From an uncultured Eubacteriales bacterium (lineage in GTDB: Bacteria; Bacillota; Clostridia; HGM11514): a stretch of 64,000 nt of DNA. The stretch covers positions 1 to 64,000 of the forward strand of contig CABUMF010000007.1 of assembly GCA_902492655.1 (NCBI GenBank). The letters run 5' to 3'. Positions 16,625 to 25,400 of this stretch are shown here, piece by piece. Position 1 is the first letter of the stretch, and each line of letters opens with the position of its first letter. A program made the position numbers and the translations under genes. The notes under the pieces were generated by a model that worked only from the letters and a program-made list of their open reading frames with translations, searched no databases and was not told the DNA's origin.

Positions 16625-19207
16625 TTATTTTGTTACCATGAACGGTGTAAATGTGTATGTGCCTCTCTCTGTTATAGCGTCACCGAATACTCTTACAGCA
16701 AAGCAGCCGTCTTGGGAAATGGTGTCAACGGGGAGCTCAATTGAATTTGTACCGTCGGATACCGTCACGCCTGCTTTTTCGAGCAATGCGGCATTGTAGT
16801 TGTCAATCTTCACATACTGGATGCAGTTGAATTCATTGTAGGTTGTGCCGTTCAGAATAAAGCTGTTGGAATTTTGTTTTTCGCCCAAAGAGATAGTAGG
16901 AGTTTTGGGAGTTACATCCTTAAAGGAAACCACCAAAGCCGCGTTTGCGTTAGGAGTAACCTTAATTACGCAAGCCTCGTCCACCTTAACGGGAGTAACA
17001 TCCTCGCCTGCGAAGGAAACAGCTTCAATTTCATAGCCCGAAGCCGGAGTAACTGCGATTTCGGCTTCAACGCCCTTTTCCAAAGTGATTGCATCGCCGT
17101 TTGCAACGTTTGCTCCGTCAACCTTAACCGAGCCGCCGTCTGAAATATTGGCGGAAACGGTAACCTCCTCGGAAAGGAATGTAATCTTAACATCATCGAG
17201 GCAGATTTTAAGATTGCGAGCGTCAAGGAGTGCCTGAAGTCTTGTGGTAGCGGCAGCCTCATTCAAAACGCCGTCAACGGTATTTTCGTCGATAGCCTGT
17301 TTTGTGAGCTGATAGAGAACATGGCTTTCTTCCTTGCCCTGGTTCAGACCCTTAAACTCAAGCTGAAGATTTGCGACATCAATGGAAGAAACGGACTCTG
17401 CACCGTCACGGGTTGTATGGATTTCAGTAGCCGTAAAGGTAGGCGCGGTAGCACTTCTCCAACCGTTCTCGCCCTCGTTTCCGGATGTACTTACATAGAA
17501 CTGAGTTCTCGGTGCACCAGCCGCTGCCCATGAACCCCAACCGGTATTAGCCCATTTATCAAGGCTTGCGCCGCTGAAGTTAAAGAAGGGCTGAGCCTGG
17601 CTTGCATTGCTCATATTTGTGCCGTTGTCCATGTACTTATACTTAAAGGAATATGTGTACTCTTTTCCTGCATTAACCTTAAATCCGGGAGCGCTTTTGG
17701 TAAATCTCGGATAGAAGTCAAAAACATCTTCCCTTACAACATTATTATTCACCTTTTTCCAAGCATTAATAAGAGTCTGTGCCTTAAAGTTCTTGATTAC
17801 AATGTATGTGTTGCCGGTTTCATCGGTTTCAAAAGCACCTTCATAGCCGGAGGGGTTAATAACATTCCAGCCGTTAGTCAAGCTGCCTTCTTCATATGCA
17901 TTAAAGTTATCGCTGAAAACAGTTACAGAACTCGGAACGGAAATATTAAGCGTACCGTCCGAAGTTATATCGGAGCCGGGGATAACAACCTTGTAAACGC
18001 CGTCTGAAAGTACAGGAGTAACGGCTGTGCCGTTGTATGTAACAGTCGGCTGATAAGCTGTGGTTATTTCGTATGTAGTGCCGAAGTAATCGTTAACGGT
18101 AACCGTACCGCCGTTTGCCACGGCTGTAGATTCAGTGCACCCCGAGCCTGTGTTTGTGATAGCACGAACTGTAGCGTCGCCTTTAATTTTAACAGTGTCG
18201 GTATAATATGTGGTTTCTGCTGAGAAGGTGACATTATCTATACCGAAGCCGAAGTTTGCTTCTTCCATAACCTGTGCAAAAGCTGCGGATCTCGTTGCGG
18301 ATTTAAGAGCGGAGCAGTCCTCTCCGAGGCTCCATTCTCTGCAAAGCTGATCTTCTGTAAATGTACCGCCGTTAGCAACCAATCCTACCTCGTCGCCGTA
18401 GAGGTCACCGGGCTCGATAGTGAAGGTGTAACCTTCAAGAGGCTCCTCACCGCCTTTCCCATCTGCCTGGGTAAAGCCCGGTCCCACATAAGCCTTGTTG
18501 GCTATTAAAAGCTTAAGGAGGGCATCGTAAATACTAACCTCGAAGAAAAAGCTGTCGATAGTACCCACCGTACCGTTGGGAGCGGGAGTAGTATCTTTAT
18601 CGGAAGTGGTCAGAAGATAGTTAAAGGGTTTTCCCGTATATCTTCTCCAACCGCTTGAAAGATTCTCCTGTGTCTGTTTTGCCCTATCACCGGTATTGTT
18701 TTCGCCGGTGTAAGCTCCGAGCGATAAATAATACTGGTTAAAAGCGTTCCACTTATTACTTCTCCAACCGAGAATCTTGTTTGCGCCGGACATACTATTG
18801 ATACCCGAAGTACCTGCGTCCAAAGCGGAAACCGTACCTGCGGAAACCTTTGCAAGGTCCCAAGAAAGTGCGTATTTCTTTCCTGAGATGTAGGGTATTT
18901 TTTTACCCACTATGAGCCTGTAGGCAAGCACAACAAACGACCTTTTGTCTGCCGCGTCCGCTTTCGGGAGCGAAGCAAGCTCGTCCGGGTCGATTGACAC
19001 GGCGCCGTACTTATTTCCGGTACCGTCGTCAAGAACGCTGTTAATCTTGCCGGCATCCGATGATTGCTTTACGCCGTCCTCAAAGTCTCTTAAAAAGACC
19101 GTGATTGTACCGGGAGTGCCTTCTGCGGAAACAGAAACCACGGAAAGGCTTGTAATGCAAGTCATAACCATGAGCATCGCCAGTACCAAGGATAAAGTTC
19201 TTTTCAT
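16625..19207 (-). CDS. Large secreted modular protein with shared C-terminal module
   Basis: An 860-residue secreted protein from ATG at 19207 (GGAGAG, 8 nt); codons upstream of it lack a ribosome site. A signal peptide ends near SVSAEG. Residues 30-350 form a module almost identical to the start of the next, giant protein (motif LYGDEVGLVANGGTFT, then DCSALKSATRSAAF). Residues 430-680 look like a second beta-sandwich module (DNFNAYEEGSLTNGW). About 680-760 is a bacterial beta repeat (GGSVKVDGANVANGD; ASGYEIEAVSF). The last 90 residues form a module shared with two other proteins here (FAVRVFGDAITERGTYTFTP). No catalytic motif was recognised. Likely cell-surface glycan binding; function unknown. 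Confidence 0.75.
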   Translation of the reverse strand: MKRTLSLVLAMLMVMTCITSLSVVSVSAEGTPGTITVFLRDFEDGVKQSSDAGKINSVLDDGTGNKYGAVSIDPDELASLPKADAADKRSFVVLAYRLIVGKKIPYISGKKYALSWDLAKVSAGTVSALDAGTSGINSMSGANKILGWRSNKWNAFNQYYLSLGAYTGENNTGDRAKQTQENLSSGWRRYTGKPFNYLLTTSDKDTTPAPNGTVGTIDSFFFEVSIYDALLKLLIANKAYVGPGFTQADGKGGEEPLEGYTFTIEPGDLYGDEVGLVANGGTFTEDQLCREWSLGEDCSALKSATRSAAFAQVMEEANFGFGIDNVTFSAETTYYTDTVKIKGDATVRAITNTGSGCTESTAVANGGTVTVNDYFGTTYEITTAYQPTVTYNGTAVTPVLSDGVYKVVIPGSDITSDGTLNISVPSSVTVFSDNFNAYEEGSLTNGWNVINPSGYEGAFETDETGNTYIVIKNFKAQTLINAWKKVNNNVVREDVFDFYPRFTKSAPGFKVNAGKEYTYSFKYKYMDNGTNMSNASQAQPFFNFSGASLDKWANTGWGSWAAAGAPRTQFYVSTSGNEGENGWRSATAPTFTATEIHTTRDGAESVSSIDVANLQLEFKGLNQGKEESHVLYQLTKQAIDENTVDGVLNEAAATTRLQALLDARNLKICLDDVKITFLSEEVTVSANISDGGSVKVDGANVANGDAITLEKGVEAEIAVTPASGYEIEAVSFAGEDVTPVKVDEACVIKVTPNANAALVVSFKDVTPKTPTISLGEKQNSNSFILNGTTYNEFNCIQYVKIDNYNAALLEKAGVTVSDGTNSIELPVDTISQDGCFAVRVFGDAITERGTYTFTPFMVTK

Positions 19208-19254
19208 GAATATATCTCTCCATTTCAAAAAATTTGGCATCACACCATATTTAA

Positions 19255-19283
19255 ATTTTAACATATTCTCCGCTTATTTTCAA
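19255..19283 (-). promoter_or_regulatory. Promoter of the 860-residue secreted protein gene
   Basis: Minus strand: TTGAAA (19283-19278), 17 bp, TAAAAT (19260-19255), about 40 nt upstream of the start codon. Confidence 0.6.
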
Positions 19284-19357
19284 TATTTTCCCCAAAGAAT
19301 TATTGCACAAATATTTCAATCATTTTTTGTGCATAACGACCAAGAAGGGCATAATAA

Positions 19358-19402
19358 AGATAAGAAGCGAACCGCCCGGGGGGGTTTCCCGGGGCGGTTC
19401 GC
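19358..19402 (-). terminator. Terminator after the giant SLH protein gene
   Basis: Minus strand: very GC-rich hairpin with 14-nt complementary arms (19402-19389 and 19380-19367) around GAAACCCC, then TTCTTATC. The T tract is weak but the stem is strong. Confidence 0.7.
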
Positions 19403-19431
19403 GAAAGAAGTTTTGAATACTAAAATTTTAA

Positions 19432-22400
19432 TTATTTAACCAATCTGTAGATAAGGCTTGCCGCCTGAGCACGGGTTGCGTTGGCGTTCGGTGCGAACGT
19501 ACCGTCACCCATACCGGAGATAAGACCTACCGAGGAAGCCGTATCAACAGCCGCCTTAGCCCACTTTGCTATATCAGCCTTGTCGGAGAATGCTTCGATA
19601 CCGCCGTTAGCGCCTGCCTTACCAAGGTAAGAGTAAGCGTTCACGATGATAACAGCCATTTCCTGACGGGTGATGTTATCGTTCGGTCTGAAGTAGCCGT
19701 CAAAGCCTGTGATAATGCCTGCATCTGCGCAAGCGCCCACATAAGGAGCGAACCATTCGCCGTTTACATCCTTGAAGGAAGCTTCCTTATCGGGGAGCTT
19801 GAGAGCTCTTGCGATAATAGCGGCAAATTCTGCTCTTGTGATGTTGCGGTCAGGTTCAAAGAGGTTGTCGGAAACGCCCGAAACAATACCTGCCTTGTTC
19901 ATAGCCACAACCTCAGCCTTAGCCCAGTGGTTAACCATGTCGATAAACGGATTGTCGGCATTGGGGCTTGTGGTGCTTCCGGAGAAGAAGCCGTTGCTTC
20001 CCGTACCTGCACCGCCGCCGTTTACGGCAACTCCGCCGATTGCTCCTCCGGGGCCTTGACTTTCTTCATTGGAATTATTTACGCTTACCTGGAATATAAC
20101 AAACTCCGTAATGAAGTTAGACCATATAACAAGGTCATCGCCGACATTAAGTTTCGCCGCACCTAAGCCTTCGCCTATAGCAGCCTGAGCCGAAGCTGCG
20201 GAATCCTCCTCAGCCTTTGTCTTAATCTCGACATACTTGCCCGTTTCATCCTTGTAGTAAATTCTCTTGCCCTTAGCGCCGGGGAATGAGAATCTTACAA
20301 GAGCGTCGGAAGTTATAAACTCATCGCCCGTCGAGTAAACACCCTCAACCGTTATAGCATTTGAAGGCAGAGCTCCGCTTGGTGATTCTAAGAAATGCGG
20401 AGGGGTGAAATATGAGAACAGTTCATTGCCGGTAAATTCAGCAGCTTCGGGTACATCCATTGTTGCCGGACCTTTCGGGGTATCAACTCGCGCTTTTATT
20501 CTTGGAAGAGGTTTGCCGTTTTCCATTTGGAGCGTAAGCTTAGCGTTGTTGCTTACCACAAATTCAGCATTTCTGATATCGTAGTTGATTTTATAAATCG
20601 TATCGCCGGTAACATCAGCGCTGCTGTTTGCGCTTTCCTTAGCTGCAGCAAGAGCCTGATTTATAACAAGCGTCTGTCTGTCAACCGCAATCTGGGTTGT
20701 AAGCTCGTCGGCTGCAACTTCCTTACCGTCGGAAACAGCCTTATTGAGAGCTTCAATCTTATCTGCGGGATACTGACCGTAATCGCTTCCTATCTTAGCA
20801 AGTTTGAGGAATGCTTCAGCGCCTGCGATAGCCGTGTTAAGACCTTCATAATCCACAACAGCGGGAGAAATCACAACATTGATGTTGGATGCCTCTTGCG
20901 TGTGGTTAGCAAAGCCGAGAGCACCTACCTTACCTAAGAGTGCAGTTCCGTAGGTCTCGTCATAAACGAGCACGCCGTCAACATAGATAAGAAGTCTTAC
21001 GCCCTCTGTGGTATCAACCGCACCGAAAGCGATTTCGTAATCCTTACCGAATTCGGTAAAGAATGTGTTGTCAGCGGAATAGAACGGAGTTGTCTGTTCG
21101 GGCTTCCATTCCTGAGCCTCATATGTGTCGTTGTGGAACCACATAAGGAATCCGGAATTACCGTTAGCCCAAATCTGACCGTTATAGCCGTTGGATCTTA
21201 CATATGTTGCAGCCTGGAGAATATGAGCCTCATCGCCGGGGATCTTGGTTACGCCGGAATCGTCGGTGAGTTCAAATCTCATTCTGAATGTGAATATCTT
21301 GTTAAGGTAAAGCTCATCGGTGTAAAGAACCTTTGTCTGAGCAGGGATTGTGAGAGTACCGTTTTCAAATACAGCCGCACCACCCTGTGCATAGGTCCAG
21401 CCGTCTTTATCAGCCAGCATATCCTTAATGTTAAGGTATTCCAATGTTGAAATCTGCGCAAGCTTAAATGCGTCGATAGCATTCTTAAGAGCACGAACTG
21501 CGTTGTTCACTTCGTACTGATAAACGTTGTTATTAGCGAACACATCAGCGGCACTATTAAATTCAGTCTTGAATTTAGCGAGAGCCTCTGCGGGATACAT
21601 ACCGTCTCCCTCACCAACAACCGCGGACTTAATGAGAGCGTCAGCCGTTTCGAGAAGCTCGGAAAGCTCACTCTTGTCAACAGCGGAGGAACCTGCGGAA
21701 ATCTGAATAGGAGCAGATTCAATCATTTTGCCGTAGCGGTTATCCTTATCGTAAGGAATCATTGTGTACTTAACGAATTTACCTGCCTGGAGCTCAGAGA
21801 GGAGAATTTCGTTGTCGCCCTTGCCGAGGATTCTCGTATAAGGACCTTTCTCGCTTTCAGCCTCGTACCATACAAATACCGAGTGACCTTCGGGATCGCC
21901 GTCGGGATCGGAGTAAGAGTAAGAAGCCTTCAATATTCCGCCGACCGCAGGGTTACCGATAATCTTAGCGTCGGCAGCCTTGGGAGCGTAGCCTGTGCAG
22001 TAATCGTCATAACCTACGCCGATTGTGCTTGTGTCGATGTTTTCAAAGCCCGTTGCGGACTTTCTAACCTCTGCAAGACCTTCCTCTGTAAGAGAGAAGT
22101 CCTTACCGTAGTCCTTGAAGATAGACTTTCCGTTTACAACGTCGGTTGAGGAAGCGTAGTTATTTGAAACAACCTCGTTTCCGGTACGGGAAATACCCTC
22201 GGGTCTGTTCTTCAGGTTCTTGATATTTACGTTGTTATCGAATGTGTTTGACTGAGACGGAGCGAAGGTTTTAACATATTTAACCATTCCGTCATAGTCC
22301 TTAGCGTTTGCGAAAGCGAACATCTTTTCAGCTTTTTCCGAAGAGAAGTTACTGAAGAAGGGTTCCCAAATAGTTCCCTTGTAGTGTTCGATCCAGGCTT

Positions 22401-25400
22401 CGTTTTCGCAGTAGTTCTTAATCTTGTTCCACTGAGAGCCGTTTACATTAAATGTCCAGTTGCCGGCAGAGCCCGAAGGCTTGCAGTCATAGTTATAGGT
22501 AATGTACTGACCCTGCGTGGGAGAGTCGAAATTCGTTCCAACCCATGACTGGAAGTAGTTCGAGCAAGGATTGTCAACAAAAATGTTGTTGTGAACGTTG
22601 TAATACTGACCGCCGTTAGTCTTAATCGGGTAAGAGGAGGTGGAGCCGCCTCTGTCCTCGGTAAGAGTTGCGCGGTAGAAAATATTGTTGTAGATGTCGG
22701 CACCGAAGTTACCGTCATCGCCGAATATCGACTGGTTCCAGCCGCCGTTGTAGAGGTTACCGTTATCGTGGAAGTAGTTGTTCCTGATTACGATACCAAG
22801 TACCGACGGGTCACGGCCCCAGTAGATAGCGCCCATATCGCCGTGTTCCTTAACGGAGTTGTAGATTTCGTTGTATTCCATAACATGATCGTTACCGCCG
22901 AAGGAAATAGCCTCATGCTGGTTGTTGTAGATGATGTTATGAGAAACCAAAACGCCTACGCCGTTCATGGCAACAGCGGGAGAATATGAAGTTTTGGTTC
23001 TTGCGTTATCCGAGAAAATGCTGTTGCTTACAACATTGTTGCTCTGTGTCAGTGTTTTTCTGTCGCCTCCGCCGATTGAAATACCGCCGTAGCCTGTATC
23101 GTAAACATGGCACTTGTCAACGGTGATGTTGTAACCGGAGAGGGATGCGGCATTTGAACCGCCGTGAGCCATAACGCTGTCACGGAAAGTAATGTGATTT
23201 CCGTTATTAACATTGATAAATCTTTCCCTTGAATTTCTGAAGTTGATGCCGTCAAATGTGATATAAGAAGCACCGTTCATAGAAATCATGGAGCCGGTGT
23301 ATGTTGAAAGCTCAACATCCTCGGTACCATCTATGGGATTTGTGGGATAGAAGTAAGCAATCTTTCTTTCCCTGTCGATGAAGCTTTCGCCGGGCATATC
23401 AATTTCCTCAAGAATGTTGAAGAAATAGAGCGGTAAACCGCCTGCGGTCTGATAGGAAGTACCGTACTTTGTCATAAACGACTTGTCGGTTGCATCTATA
23501 GAGCCTATCTTATAAATATTTGAGTACCAATGGTAGGCAACATGGAGGTCAACCATACCGTCATCAACAACAGCCTGAGTATTCCAGAGAGCAGTTCTGT
23601 TTTCGGGATCGGGGTAGCCAACCTTTGAAGGCTGAGTCTTATCTGCGCAAACAACTCTTTCGGAATTAATCATAGCCGTGTCGGGCTCATCGTTGGGCCA
23701 TCTTGCGTCGATGAGGCGTTCGTTGTTGACAATAAGATCCATTGCACGCCAACTGTTTGTGAATATAGGCGAGCCGTTGCTGTTCCAGCCGTATTCGGGG
23801 ATAGACGGAATTACGCCTTTGTATTCGGAGAGGTCAATCTTATAAAGATTAGCTCTTGCCTGGTCGTCAATGATTCTGTCGAGAATCTTGTTGCCGTACT
23901 TATCCTTATCATCCTCGGTAACCTTTGAAATCTTGTTAGCCGAGATTTTCTGTGAGCCTACAAAGTCAACCTCTTCGTTGTTGTAAGCCTTGTAAACGAT
24001 AGTAGTGTTTTCGTTACCGGAATCAGAGGCTGTGAAGGTGATAGCCGAGGTAATGGGGTATCTTCCTTCTCTGAAGTAAACAGTTACCTCGCCTGCCGGA
24101 AGAGCCTGAGCGGCGATCATAGCCTTGATTTTTTCCTTAGCCGGTGTAATTGTAGCGAAAGGCTTACCCATTGAACCGTCGCCTGTTGAATCGTTACCGT
24201 TTGGAGCAACGAAGAATGCAAGCTCGCCTACAAAGAAGGGAGTTGAAGGCACATTCTTCCAAATGTTTCCTGCCACACTCTTAGCTGTAACAACCGCTCT
24301 TATGTTCTTGGCGTTGTCGGAAGCCTTTGTAACATAAGTCTTGCCGGTTGCGCCTTCGATGTCTTCCCAAACCTCGCCGTTAAGTACCTGCCATTTTATC
24401 GTGGAATCGTCAGCGTCCTTACAGGAATAATCATAGCTTACTGTAAGAGTAGAGCCGATTTCCTTATTTCCCGTAACCTTAACGTTTGAAACAACGGGAG
24501 TAGCATCGGTAATTGTTTCGATGTCGATTACAAGCTCTTTTGCGGCGATTTTGTTTGCGGGGATTGTAAACTCAAGAACCGAAGGATCTTCAAGATTAAT
24601 TTCCTCGCCGCCGAAGGTAATGGATTTAACGGAATCGTTTGCATCGCCCGTAAGCTTAATGGAAGCCTTAAGTCCGTAGTAATCGTTAGCCGAAACGGTG
24701 CCGTTTGCGGTAAGCTTAACAGTTTCGTTTGTATAAGTATTTGTTGTGAAAGTAACCTCAGCGTTTCCGTTAATTTTAACGGGGATGTTGTAGAATGCGG
24801 CATCAGCCTTCATTTCAACATCGTCCATCTGAAGCTCAAGCCCTGCATCCTCGAAAGCCTTGTTGATAGCGGCTTCACGCTTAGCGGATTTAAGAGGTGA
24901 GCAATCCATGCCGAAGTTCCATTCCTTGCAAAGCTCTGCTCTTGTAAATTTACCGCCGTTTTCCTTAAGACCTTCCTCGTCGCCGTAGAGGTCGGAATCG
25001 GTTATGGTGAACTTATAAGAGTCTGCATTTTTTAAGCCTTCGCCCATGTAAGCCTTGTTTTCAACCAAAAGCTTTGTGATTGCATTATAGAAGTTCGACT
25101 GCATAAACAAGCCGTTGATTGTAGCGGAAGGAATATCGCTTTCGCCGTCCCACAAGCCGTAGGAAATACCGCTGTAGCCTACAGTTTGCCAGCCCGTAGC
25201 GGAGTCATAAGCAGAAACGCTCTTAATAGTTGACGAGCCTTCCTGGGTGTTGTGCTGACCGTACCACTGACTTGTTTTAACGGGGGTAGAGCCGTTATAA
25301 GTCTTAAGGTAGCCGCCGCTCATAGCGTTAAAGCCGGAAGAACCCTTGACGATAGAGAAGTAATCGCCGTTGTTAACGCCTCTGTACTTCCAGGTAAAGG